Source of the DNA: Sapria himalayana
Taxonomy: Eukaryota; Streptophyta; Magnoliopsida; Malpighiales; Rafflesiaceae
NCBI GenBank assembly: GCA_029783825.1
Contig: JAREIK010010196.1
Coordinates: forward strand, 1 to 64,000
Reading direction: 5' to 3'
Length of the DNA stretch: 64,000 bases
In this document: one piece after another, positions 12,284 through 23,599 of the stretch
How the letters are laid out: every line of letters begins with the position of its first letter
How positions within the stretch are numbered: the stretch's first letter is position 1
The notes under the pieces: generated by a model
What the model was told of the DNA's origin: nothing
The model's input: the letters and a program-made list of their open reading frames with translations, nothing else
The model's database searches: none
Made by a program: the position numbers and the translations under genes

Positions 12284-12783
12284 CTAGTAGTCCCCAATAA
12301 ACAACTACCTAGAGGTGTCAAACGGGCCGGCCTGGGCCGGCCCGGCACGATAAAAAAACGTGCCCGGGCCCGTGCCCGGGCCCGGGCGAACAAACCACGT
12401 GCCGGGCCGTGCCTTGGCACGGCACGCCGGCCCGCGTGCCTGCGTCGTGAGTCGCGACTCACTGAGTCGTGACTCGTGACCCAACCGGGCCCCGCCCCCG
12501 GTAAAAAGACCGCGGGTCGGGTCCAAACAGACCCGACCCGCCCCGCCCCGCCTGCCCTGCCTTGCCGTGCGCCCGTGCCCGAGCGGGCCGGCACGGCACG
12601 GCACGGCCTTGCCGTGCCCACGGGCCGTGTCGTGCCCGAATTTAAAAAACCGTGCCTTGCCCGGCACGGCACGGTAGCACGGCTGGGCACGTGAAAAACG
12701 GGCCGTGCCGTGCTGGGCCGGCCCGTTTGACACCTCTACAACTACCCTTTGTTGCCAATGGCAGAGCCCGCCGGCGCCGGCTA
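12284..12783 (-). other. 5' region of the RPAP1 copy, split by a MITE
   Basis: With the MITE removed, the sequence from 12,783 down to 12,284 reads as a short GC-rich leader (GCCGGCGCCGGCGGGCTC) leading to the ATG at 12,283. Its outer end at about 12,783 abuts array B directly (GTCTAGCC next to AATAATAAA). A leader of about 70 bp with an abrupt junction to array fits a 5' end defined by reverse transcription, but no separate promoter can be recognised. Confidence 0.5.
12310..12738. mobile_element. hAT-type MITE, 429 bp, with 8-bp TSD
   Basis: The left terminus TAGAGGTGTCAAACGGGCCG is mirrored on the right by CGGCCCGTTTGACACCTCTA, giving terminal inverted repeats of at least 20 bp. The element is flanked by a perfect 8-bp duplication, CAACTACC, at 12,302-12,309 and 12,739-12,746. 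An 8-bp duplication is diagnostic of the hAT superfamily. The interior is extremely GC-rich, full of GGCC, GCCCGGGC and GGCACG motifs and degenerate self-complementary stretches. It has no transposase. Open frames on both strands here are artefacts of low stop density in GC-rich DNA. Confidence 0.93.
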
Positions 12784-12784
12784 G

Positions 12785-13340
12785 ACTTTATTATTTTTAT
12801 TCTTTTTATTCTTATTATTCTTCTTATTTTTCTTATTATTTTATTTTTATTCTTCTTTTTATTATTCTTCTTCTTATTCTTATTATTCTTTTTTTTTCTT
12901 CTTATTCTTCTTATTCTTCATATTCTTCTTATTCTTCTTTCTTCTTATTCTTCTTATTCTTCATTTTCTTCTTATTCTTTATTTCTTCTTATTCTTCATT
13001 TTCTTCTTATTCTTCATTTCTTCTTATTCTTCATTTTCTTCATTTTCTTCATTTCTTCATTTTCTTCATTTTTTCTTTTCTTCTTTTTTCTTATTTTTCT
13101 TCTTTTTCTTCTTTTCTTTTTTTCTTCTTTTTCTTCTTTTCTTCTTTTTTTATTATTCTTCTTTTCTTATTTTCTTTTTATTATTCTTATTTTTTTCTTC
13201 TTTTTCTTCTTATTTTTCTTATTCTTCTTTTTTCATATACGTCTTATTCTTCTTATTCTTCTTATTATTCTTATTCTTCTTATTCTTCTTAATCTTCTTT
13301 TTTTTTCTTCTTATTCTTCTTTTTTTAACTCTTTGTTTAT
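12785..13340 (-). repeat. (TTC/TTA)n array B, 0.55 kb
   Basis: Plus-strand T-rich array made of TTATTCTTC variants plus TTCATTTTCTTC-type units near 12,955-13,070. It starts at the 3' end of LINE copy 2 (13,340) and runs to the 5' leader of the RPAP1 copy (12,783). It is A-rich on the minus strand, the sense strand of both neighbours. It is the shortest of the four arrays and the only one not followed by a LINE 5' end. Confidence 0.93.
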
Positions 13341-15780
13341 TAATTATAGCCCTCTCTTTTAGCGGAGGAATACCATTATTATAAACTAAAATACTACTCT
13401 TCACCCTTTTACATCCACTTTGTCCCAAAATAAAAAAAGGTTATTTGAAACTTTAAGAAATATTTTTCTAAAATGAGCCCAAATGTCAGCTTGTGCTGGT
13501 AACTTTAGAATATTTAGGTAATACTGTTCTTTAAGTAAAACTGTACATTTTTTCTGAATAACACAATTTTCATGTTGCTGGTCATATTACTTCTATTTAA
13601 GGTTCCACCAGTGCCCTTTCTTCCTTGATTAGCACCTGACTTCTCTATTTTCTACTCCTAACTTCTCCTTCACAGCCTTAAGTAGTGACATCTTTTCACT
13701 ACGTAGACTCCATACTTTCTTTCTTTTGAATATGATTTTCTACAACCATCATTCTTATAATAGCACAAGGTGTGGCAGCTCTTTCTTTTTAAATTACTAT
13801 CTTTCTCTTCTAGTATCTACCTACACAAACAGTAAACACTACCGAGCAAACCAAACAGACACTTAAATTAAAAGGTCGGGGCATTCAACCCCCAATATTT
13901 AGCTTAATTTCATCTTGTATGTTACCATAACACACTTCCCCATCCCATTTTCTTCTGCTACTTTGTTCCTGGATGCATCTAGGTTACTTAATATCCTTGT
14001 TTGCAGCCACCTTCTTCTTCAATCATACCTTCCCAACTACACCAAAACATGTAGTCCTATTACAGCTTTCCTTTGTGAGATAATTTTTGGAGATTTCTTC
14101 TAGGATGTTGTGCCTACTCCCTTAATTTTTCTATCAATTCTTTTTTGAGCATTGTAGAGCATAATTTTCCTTGTTTCTCAACCTAAAAAAAATGAATACA
14201 ACCTCCTATATATTTTTGATGTTTTTCTACAGGTGGGCTTATCTTTTCCTACCTTGGTATGCCCTTTTCTCTATCTCCCTGTAAACTTATAGCTATACAG
14301 TCTGCCCTTTTTTGAGTTGAGGGATTTCTTTGACACTGAAGTAGTACTATATAGAACATATATAGTAACATAGAAAAATCATGCTTATGCTTCTTACCTA
14401 GAGCTTATACATGTAAGCCTCATGGCTTTTATGTGTTTGGTTGTAAAACCTATTAAATTGAATTTCCATTCATACTGACCATTAACTGTTAACTTTAACT
14501 TTCTTACGTATAGGGTATACTATCTCATCTAGTTTAAGAATGCCTCTATATTTATCTGGCATATTTTGGGCTTCAAAGCCTTGGTTTCCTAATTTTTCTA
14601 TATCTTTATCTAACTTATCGACAAATTGATTGCATTCTCTAAAAATATGATCTATCCTATAGTTTAATTCTAGTAATAATTGATTAATTTCCTCTATATC
14701 ATTTATATATTTTATAATGATTTATGGCCTTTAAATATTCCTACTAATGTTAATAAGTCGATTTGAATTTTAAAATTTTTTATATATTTGTTTTACATAT
14801 TCTTAGACATGTCGGGAGAGGTAGGATTTCTGATTTAAGAGGTGTATTTGCTATCAATTTCCTAGTGTATACCCATATCACCTTACCTTCAAAATCTCTC
14901 AGAATTTTTCACCTCCAGCTATTCCCCTTTCTCTTTTAAAACTACCATTTATATTAAGAGTCATGTAGTCTTTTGATGGTTTTTTTCCAGTGTATGTCCA
15001 TAAACTTTAGAGGTTTCATTTTTTTTTGTAATATATTCTTTATTTTCTACATATATAAGGTTCTTTAGCTGGTAAGCTTCTGAGATAATAATTATTTTTT
15101 TAATATTTCTCTCTATATCTTATTCTTTCATTTCTATACCCTTATAATGACTTTTGTTTTTTGCGTTTCTATATGCACCAAACTATCAATGGTGGGATGG
15201 TATTTTGGAGACATTTTTGGGCAGATTTGGTTTTAGGCCTCTTCGGCCATCTCTGAATTCTATTTTTAAGGGTTTGATTTTTATTTTTCAACTCATTTCT
15301 ATTTCAAATTTTTCTCATATCTTTGAGGCTAATTTTCCTTGTTAAGATAAATTATTCGAAGATTCTATATTCATTTTGCAACATTCTCATCTAGAAGCTA
15401 GGTTTATGCCTTTTCTTTGTATGAGCGTATCTAATGGGATAATGTTAGATAGTGTATTCCATACAAATAAACAAATTTTAAGTGAATTATTATTGTTCAA
15501 GCACCACTCCATTATTTCCATGGGATTTTTTATTGCTAACTAAGTTCATGGCTGATTTTAAGGAGAATATACCTTTCCTCGTTTAATTTCCATTTCCAGC
15601 CATACTTGGTTAGGACGGTATGATTATCTATCACTTCTTTTTGTTTTAGTTTTGTTTCCATATTTGAGATTTATTATTTAGCTTTCTTATCCTTTAGTGT
15701 CATTATTAACTAAATATTTAGCCCTCATATATAGTGCCAAGAGATAATTGTTTTTTTTATCTTCTACCATCTCTTGCATG
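13340..15780 (-). other. 3' region of LINE copy 2
   Basis: AT-rich sequence downstream of the reverse transcriptase C-terminal block, ending at the conserved terminal motif. No further domain could be read with confidence, and the remaining open frames are short. The terminal segment (13,350-13,440) aligns by eye with the LINE ends at 27,621-27,700, 32,595-32,625 and 60,650-60,720. Confidence 0.6.
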
Positions 15781-15781
15781 T

Positions 15782-16140
15782 TCATGCTTTCGCAATGTCT
15801 TCTAATCTAGTGAAGCCTAGGCCCACTCCCTCTTTTGGAAAGCATAAGTCTTTCCATTTAATATAGTGAACTTTTAGCTTGTTATTTTCTTTCCCCAAAA
15901 AAATTAGACATTCTTTTTCTATTTTTTTAATAAAAAATTTAGGTGATTGCATAATCATTAAATTGTGGATTAATAAACTTTGAAGTACATGTGTGATGAG
16001 GATAACTCTCCCACTCATGTTTAGTGAATCTACCTTCCAGCCCGCTATCATGTGTCTAAGTTTGTCCAATAATAAATCTAGGTGTTCTAATTTAATTCTT
16101 CTCTCATATATTGGGCAACCAAGATACAAGATTGCTCATT
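15782..16140 (-). pseudogene. LINE copy 2 ORF2, post-RT block (YLGCPIY)
   Basis: An open stretch of 115 codons begins MYLGCPIYERRIKLEHLDLL and continues with AGWKVDSLNMSGRVILITHV and WKDLCFPKEGVGLGFTRL. These match the block that follows the reverse transcriptase fingers/palm in plant L1 elements (YLGxPI, GWKxxxLSxAGRxxLI, CxPKxxGGLGxR). It is the best-preserved part of this LINE, with no stop over about 340 bases. Confidence 0.9.
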
Positions 16141-16149
16141 TTTCATGAG

Positions 16150-17160
16150 CAATCTTGTATTTTCTTTTAGCCTATGAATTAGGCTAGAAGGTGTTTTCTT
16201 TGATATTTTAAATTGACATTTATTTCGGTTTAGCATTAAACCAGTTTCTTTTTCTATCGTTTAACAAATTTTTATTAATCCCCCTATAGATTTCTTATTA
16301 TTATTGGTGAAAAATATGATGTCATCTACATATGCTAGACAACTTATCTGCGGAGATTCTTTGTATTGCCTGTAAGAGAGAATGTCTCCTTTACTCATTT
16401 TGATTTTCAAATAACCTATAAATAATTCAAGATATATATTAAAGAGTGAAGGAGATAATGTGTCTCCTTGTCTTGAACCTCGAGTAGGCTTAAACTTTTT
16501 TCCATTTTCTCTATTTATCCATGCTTCTAAAGATTAAATCTTGAACCAAGAGCTAGATATGCATCTAAAGATAAATCTAGCCATGATTGTGCAAAATCCA
16601 TTTTCTCATGGTAAAGCATAAAAACTGCTAGTATACTTTATCAAAGGCTTTTATAGGTCGAGTTTGAATATAACATTATGACCTCTAGTTTTGGAGGATA
16701 ACTCTTTCATGAGTTCTTTACCTAGTCATATATTCCCCATGATTAATCTATTTTTCATAAAACCTAATTGTTCATTTAAAATAATTTTGGTAATTATAAG
16801 TCCTACACTATTTTACAATAGTTTTGCTATGATTTTATAAATCAAATTGCATAGACTAATAGGTTGGTAATCCTTCCCCCTTAGGCATTTTCTTTTTAGG
16901 AAAAAGGACTATATGAGTTAGTGTCCACTTTTATTAATTTTTGTGCCATAAAAGAACCAACGAATGACCTGAATAATATATTCCTTAATTATATCCTTGA
17001 AGGCTTGAAAAAACTTGTTATTCCAGCCATCTGGACCAGCTGCACTATCTTTTTCCATGCTATAGATAGTATTTTTGATTTCTTCCTCTTCCGAGAATTC
17101 CATTAAGTTCTTATCATCTTCATCATTAATTCTGTTATTTATGTTTTGCAAGAGTTTTTG
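16150..17160 (-). pseudogene. LINE copy 2 reverse transcriptase, decayed, YVDD retained
   Basis: The open piece at 17,151 to 16,918 has DSAAGPDGWNNKFFQAFKDI, the N-terminal RT motif of plant L1s (AAGPDGxxxxFFQ). The catalytic motif is read at 16,321-16,332 as YVDD within LAYVDDIIFF. Several stops and frameshifts lie between these points, so the catalytic residues survive but the protein does not. In the family this domain performs target-primed reverse transcription. Confidence 0.85.
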
Positions 17161-17639
17161 TCCTTTAAGTTTATTTTTATCGCATAAAATTGTTTTATAT
17201 ATACCTTCTAAAGATTTTAATTTCTAACCATATTCCTTCATTATTTTTTATTCCTTTTATCTTTTGTTTTTGATTCTTAATTTTTGAAGCCAGTTGGAAA
17301 ATTATGTGTTTTGGTCTCCATCTTTTAACTATTTTACTTATGCCTCTTGTTTCTCGAAAATCTTTTCCATGTGTAATTTTAATTTGAGTCCAGCTTGTGC
17401 TTTATTAAGAGCATAAAGACTGCTCGTACTCTGATCCCTATCAGATGCCTCTTCTAATTTGTTAATTTTTTGTTCTATTTCTATGAAGCCCATATAATAT
17501 TACCAAACTTTTTTTGTATTCCAGTTTATTAGACATGATCTCAATCTATCTAGTTTTATCATGAGAATCTAGTTGAGATTCCCTTTTACGGTTGAGACCA
17601 AGACTCTTTCATAATGTCTTGGAAGTCATCATGAGGCAC

Positions 17640-18282
17640 CACATATTCTGGAAATTGAAAGATATTTTTTTGGGTTCTATCTTTGAAGGTTGATAACGAG
17701 TGGATTATAGTATGAACATATACTGTTCAAGTGTTGACTCCTATGTTTCCAAAAGAATCTATCCATTTGGTATTAAAAAAAATTTTATCCGGTCTAAACC
17801 AGATAGGCTCCTTTCTATTTTCGGTTATTAGTCTAGGTGTAATTTGAACCTAAAAAGGCAACCTCCACTAGATTACAATAGATATTGTTTAATTGGGGTG
17901 TTCACTAGCATGTATATTAATTGGTCAGCCACCTTTTTTCTCTAATGCATTTCTGATCGTATTAAAATCACCTCTTATTATATATGGAGTTTTTTTGTTT
18001 GAAATATCCTCCCATGATTTTCCATAGTCCTTTTTATAGAGTTATTAGAATAAACTACTGAAATAATTCATTCTTCACCTTTATTTAGACTAAGATTAAT
18101 AATTTGATCTTATTCTTCAACATCAGTAATATCCATGGAGTTTTTTCACATGACCCATATTCTAGTCTCTTTTATAATTCCTTCTTTACCTCTATATTAT
18201 AATATTTTATCATTTTCTTTAATCTATTTAAAGATGGGGAATTGGCTATTCCCCTAATGTTCCAGAATAGGTATCTATGCAT
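17640..18282 (-). pseudogene. LINE copy 2 endonuclease domain, decayed
   Basis: It begins at 18,282 with MHRYLFWNIRGIANS, and the DFN active-site block is read near 17,950-18,000 as TPYIIRGDFNTIRNAL. Spacing between the two is as in the other copies (about 300 bases). Stops occur between them. Confidence 0.8.
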
Positions 18283-18899
18283 TATTAGTGGATTAATTGA
18301 GCCATTGTCTTAAACTTTGAATCATAAGTCAATTTTAAATGTTTTTTTTGTGTTTCTAGTCTTTTTTGAGAGGTTAGGTTCTTGTAGTTATGTATACTTA
18401 AGCATTTTATCCATTTGTAAACTTATAATTTTTAAGTCTTCTATAGCCCTTTCTCTATTATGTATTGTCATTCTACTCTTTTCAACATCTATATCATTTT
18501 TAGAGTAGTTCTACTTTTTAGTTTCTATTTTAGTTTGAATATTGTTACAGGTTTTAATGGAATCAGAATCTGAGGCCATTTCTGAAGCATGAACCATTTT
18601 GACTATTTTGTTTTTTGGTTTTCTAATTCTAATCATTAGTTATTCAATCCTATGCATCATTCTTTTTATTCTTGCTATTTCTGATAAACTAATATTCTAT
18701 ATAGAAGGTTGTACAGGATCCTTGTTTATTTCTGTAATAGAAGACCTAAGATTAGGAGATTATGTATCCTTCTTTAGCATGTCTTCCTTATTAATTACCA
18801 CCTGGTTAACCAATTGGTTAACCAATTTCTCCTCCTTTTTGACTAAGACCTACCTCTTCTATTCTTCTTTAAATTTCTAAGTATTATTTATACATTTTC

Positions 18900-19490
18900 C
18901 ATTTTGTGTCCTCTTTTCTTAAATGTTTCACAAATGCTAGGAAGCATTTTAGGAATTGTAGGTTGATAGAAGTCTACTTCCTAATACTGATCAAGCCATA
19001 TCATTTGGGGAATAGGATATTAAAGGTTGACTTCAATACAGACTATAGCTACACTAAGCCATGAGAGATTAGTCATGTATCCATCCATTAATAATGGTTT
19101 TGCGATGAGAATAGAAATGAAGAAGATATAAGTTTTGTTGAATAAATGAATGGAGAGATGAGGTAGAAGAAACCATACCAGCATAAGGGGGTTTTCTTCA
19201 TTGGTATTAAAATTTGTAGTCCATTTAAATATCCTCATGGGATATCCCAATATATTCCAATTTTGTTTCAACCACAGACACAATAAACCTTTTTTTATGA
19301 AGAGCCGTACTAGTACATGCTTGTTGTCGATAGCTCACAATTTAATCAAACAATTGAGCTTTAACGAGGAGAAGAAGTATCTTATATCTTCAATATGCGG
19401 TCGCCCATGAGGGAATTTCTCAATGAGTGTGAATTTGTGAAGATCAGAGAGTTTTTCGAATTCTTAAAGGATAAAAAATATTGTGGGATC
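18900..19490 (-). pseudogene. LINE copy 2 ORF1, DUF4283 domain and broken zinc knuckle
   Basis: An 87-codon open stretch (19,283 to 19,020) reads LGYPMRIFKWTTNFN, then PLMLVWFLLPHLSIHLFNK, then SVAIVCIEVNL, a clear DUF4283 domain. Just downstream (about 18,905-18,950) CETFKKRGHKMENV stands where a CxxCxxxGHxxxxC knuckle is expected: the second and last Cys are lost. Upstream, KFPHGRPHIEDI (about 19,400) matches the start of the domain in the other copies. Confidence 0.82.
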
Positions 19491-21660
19491 CCCATTTTTC
19501 TTTGATTACAATTTAATAGGGAACGCGACTAATTGATAAGTGTTAGAAACTGATTTCTTAATAGCAAGATAATCAATTTTTTCCATTTTCAACTTGAATT
19601 CAACCCTTCCTTGCACATATCGAAGCATTATCTCTCTAAAATTCCAACATTATCTATCTAGACTTAGAGTAGAAGGAAGATCAATTAGTTAACTAACTTT
19701 CTTCTTTTTTTTCATCGTATTCTTCTAATTCTTTTATTCTTTTTATTCTTCTTATTCTAACATTCTTCTTATTCTTCTTATTCTTCTTATTCTTCGTACT
19801 CTTCTTATTTTTATTAATTTTCTTATTAAACTTATTCTTCTTATTATTATTGTTCTTATTATTCTAATAATCTTCTTATTCTTTTTATTTTAATTATTCT
19901 TTATATTATTTTTATACTCCTTATTATTCTTATTCTTCTTATTCATCTTATTGTTCTTATTCTTCTTCTTATTATTCTATTTCTTATTCTTCTTATTTTT
20001 CTTATTCTTCTTATTCTCCTTATTCATCTAATTCTTCTTATTCTTATTATTCTTCTTTTTTATTTTTCTTATTCTTCTTATTCTTAGTTTTATTCTTATT
20101 CTTTTTATTCTATTTATTCATATTGTTTTCTTATTCATTTTTTTCATGTTATTATTGTTATGCATCTTATTATCTTTGTTCTTATTAATCTTCTTATTCT
20201 TTTTATTCTTATTATTCTTCTTTTTCTTCTTAATATTCTTAGTCTTCTTATTCTTTTTATTCTTTTTATTTCTTTTTCTTCTTATTTTTATTATTATTAT
20301 TTTTATTATTATTATTATTATTCTTATTTTTATAATTATTCTAATTTTAATTATTTTTTTAGTCATCTTATTCTTTTTATTCTTGTTTTTTTATTCTTCT
20401 TATTCTTCATTTTCTTCTTATTCTTCTTATTCTTTATTTTCTTCTTATTCTTCTTTTCTTTTAATTCTTCTTATTTTTATCTCCTTCATATTCTACCTAT
20501 TCTTATTATTCTTCTTATTCTTTTTTTGTTCTTATTTTTTTATTCTTCTTATTCTCCTTATTATTTTTAGACTTCTTAATCTTTTATTCATCTTATTCGT
20601 CTTATTCATCTTATTCTTCTTATCTTATTATTCTTCTTATTCAGCTTATTCATCTTATTCTTCTTATTCTTCTTATTCTTCTTATTCTTCTTATTCTTCT
20701 TATTCTTCTTATTCTTCTTATTCTTCTTATTCTTCTTATTCTTCTTATTCTTCTTATTCTTCTTATTCTTCTTATTCTTTTATTCTTCTTAGTCTTTTAT
20801 TCATCTTATTCATCTTATTCTTCTTATTTTTCTATTCTTCTTATTTTTCTTATTTTTCTTATTCATATTTTATTCATATTCTTGTTTTATTAATCTTATT
20901 CTTCTAATATTACATATTTTTTCTAATTCTTATTATTATTCTAATTCTTCTTATTCATCTTATTCTTATTAGTCATCTTTTCTTGTTTTTTATCTTATTC
21001 ATCTAATTCTTATTATTCATCTTATTCATATTATTTTTTCTTATTTTTATTATTCTTCTTATTCTTCTTATTCTTCTTATTGTTTTTATTCTTCTCATTC
21101 TTCTTATTCTTTGTTTTCTTATTATTATTATTATTATTATTATTATATTCTTCTTTTTATTCTTCTAATTCTTCTTATTCTTCCAATTCTTCATATTCTT
21201 CATTTTCTTTATATACTTCTTATTATTCTTATTGTTCTTATTCTTCTTATTTTTCTTATTCTTCTTATTGTTCTTATTCTTTTATTCTTCTTTCTTCTTA
21301 TTTTTCTTTTCATTCTTATTGTTCTAATTCTTCATATACTTCTTTTTCATGTTTTTCTTGTAATTCATCTTGTTCTTCTTATTCTTCTTAATATTCTTAT
21401 TCTTTTTATTTTTTATTTCTTCTTATTCTTATAAATATTCTTATTCTTCTTATTTTTTCGTATTCTCTTATGTTTATTTTTCTTCATATTCTTATTATTC
21501 TTATTATTTTTTTTAATCTTATTATTCTTTTTAATCTTCTTTATGTTCTTATTCTTATTTTTTTCTTATTCTTTTTATTCTTCTTATTCTTCATTTTCTT
21601 CTTTTCTTCATATTCTTGCTAATTTTTATTATTATTCTTATTCATGTTATTCTTTTATTA

Positions 21661-21692
<32 letters not shown>

Positions 21693-22574
21693 TCGTGCTT
21701 CTTATTTTTGTTATTTTTTTTATTATTATATTCTTCTTATTCTTCTTATCTTCTTATTCTTCTTATTATTTTATTCTTCTTATTGTTATTACTCTTATTA
21801 TTCATCTTATTCATCTTCTTTATCTTATTTTTATTATTCTTCTTATTCTTCATATTCTTCTTATTATAATTGTTTTTTTTCTTCTTATTCTTGTTATATT
21901 TCTTATTTTTTTATTGTTATATTCTTCTTATCCTTATTATTAATTCATCATCTTCTTCTTTTTTTTATTTAATTATTCTTCAAATATTACTTATTCTTCT
22001 AATTCTTATTATTGTTCTAATTTTTCATATTCTTATTAGTCAATTTTTTTTTTGATTTTTTTTATTCATCTTATTCTTCTCATTCTTCCTATTCTTCTTA
22101 TTCTTTTTTTTCTTCTTATTTTATTATTTTATTATTATTTTTTTTATTCTTATTCTTCTAATTTCATATTCTTATTATTCTTCTTATTTTTATTATTCTT
22201 CTTATTCTTATTCTTATTATTCTTATTATTCTTTTTATTTTTCTTATACTTCTAAATCTTCGTATTCTTCTACTTCATGTTAATCTTGTTATTCATCTTT
22301 TTGTTCTTATTCTTGTTAATATTCTTATTCTTTTTATTTTTTTATTCTTTTTAATCTTCTTATTCTTCTTATTCTTCTTATTCTTCTTATTCTTTTTATT
22401 CTTCTTATTCTTTTTATTCTCATTATTCTTCTAATTCTTTTTATTCTTTTTATTCTTATTATTATTTTTATTCTACTTATTCTTCATATCCTTATTATTA
22501 TTTTTATTCTTCTTATTCTTCTTTACTTATTGTTCTTCTTATTCATCTTTTTCTTCTTTTTCTTCTAATTCTTA

Positions 22575-23235
22575 TTTTTATTCATATTTTTGTTATTCTT
22601 TTTATTCTACTTATTATTCTTTTTATTCTACTTATTATTCTTATTATTTTTATTCTTCTTATTCTTCTTATTCTTCTTATTCTTCATATTCTTTTTATAC
22701 TTTTTATTCTTCTTTTCCTTTCATTCTTCTTATTCTTATTATTCTTTTTATTCTTCTTATTCTTTTTATTCTTCTTATTAAACTTATTATTCTTATTCTT
22801 CTTATTTTTCTTTTCTTCTTTTCTTCATATTCTTCTTATAGTACTTATTTTTCTTATTCTTCTTATTTTTCTTATCTTCTTATTCTTAGTATTCTTCTTT
22901 TTTTATTATTCTTCTTATTCTTCATATTTTTATTCATATTTTTAATTATTCTTTTTATTCTACTTATTAGTCTTATTATTTTATTCTCTTATTCTTCTTA
23001 TTCTTCAGATTCTTTATATTCTTTTTATTCTTCTTATTCTTTCATTCTTCTTATTCTTATTATTCTTTTTATTCTTCTTATTCTCTTTATTCTTCTTATT
23101 AAACTTATTATTCTTATTCTTCTTATTTTTCTTTCTTCAATTCTTCATATTCTTCTTATAGTACTTATTTTTCTTATTTTTTTATTTTCTTATTCTTCTT
23201 ATTCTTATTAGTCTTCTTATTCTTTTTTTTTATTA
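22575..23235. repeat. 321-bp higher-order repeat in array C
   Basis: Two consecutive segments share a series of rare variants in the same order: AAACTTATTATTCTTATTCT at 22,780 and 23,101 (321 bp apart), followed in both by a 'TTCTTATAGTACTTATTTTTC' segment. The pattern cannot come from 9-bp slippage alone and shows duplication of a unit of more than 300 bp. Confidence 0.8.
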
Positions 23236-23325
23236 TTCTTCTTATTTTATTCTTCTTCATAATCTTCTTAATATTCTTATTCTTCTTATTCTTGTTATTC
23301 TTTTTTCTTCATATTCTTCTTATTC

Positions 23326-23361
<36 letters not shown>

Positions 23362-23599
23362 TTCTTCTTATTCTTTTTATTCTTCACATTCTTCTTATTC
23401 TTATCATTCTTTTTATTCTTCTCATTCTTCTTATTCTTCTTATTATTTTCATTCTTCTTAATTTTTTTTCATATTTTCAGGTTATTCTTCTATTATTCTT
23501 ATTCTTATTATTCTTCTTATTTTTTTATTCTTCTTATTCTTATTATTCTTCTTATTCATGTTATTCTTGTTATTCTTCTTATTATTCATATTCTTAATT

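Larger units (their letters stand above)
13340..19695 (-). mobile_element. L1-type LINE copy 2, near full-length but decayed
   Basis: Minus-strand LINE of about 6.36 kb. Order from 19,695 downward: 5' leader, ORF1 (DUF4283 and zinc-knuckle remnant), ORF2 (endonuclease, reverse transcriptase, C-terminal YLGCP region), and a long 3' region of about 2.4 kb. Its 3' terminal motif on the minus strand is GGTATTCCTCCGCTAAAAGA (about 13,357-13,376), shared with three other LINE ends in the window. Both ends abut (TTC/TTA)n arrays. All domains carry stops or frameshifts. Confidence 0.88.

Noticed and set aside
12254..12733. Arg/Ala/Pro/Gly-rich open frames on both strands
   Set aside because: They lie in the GC-rich hAT MITE; open frames are expected from low stop density and have no homology signal.
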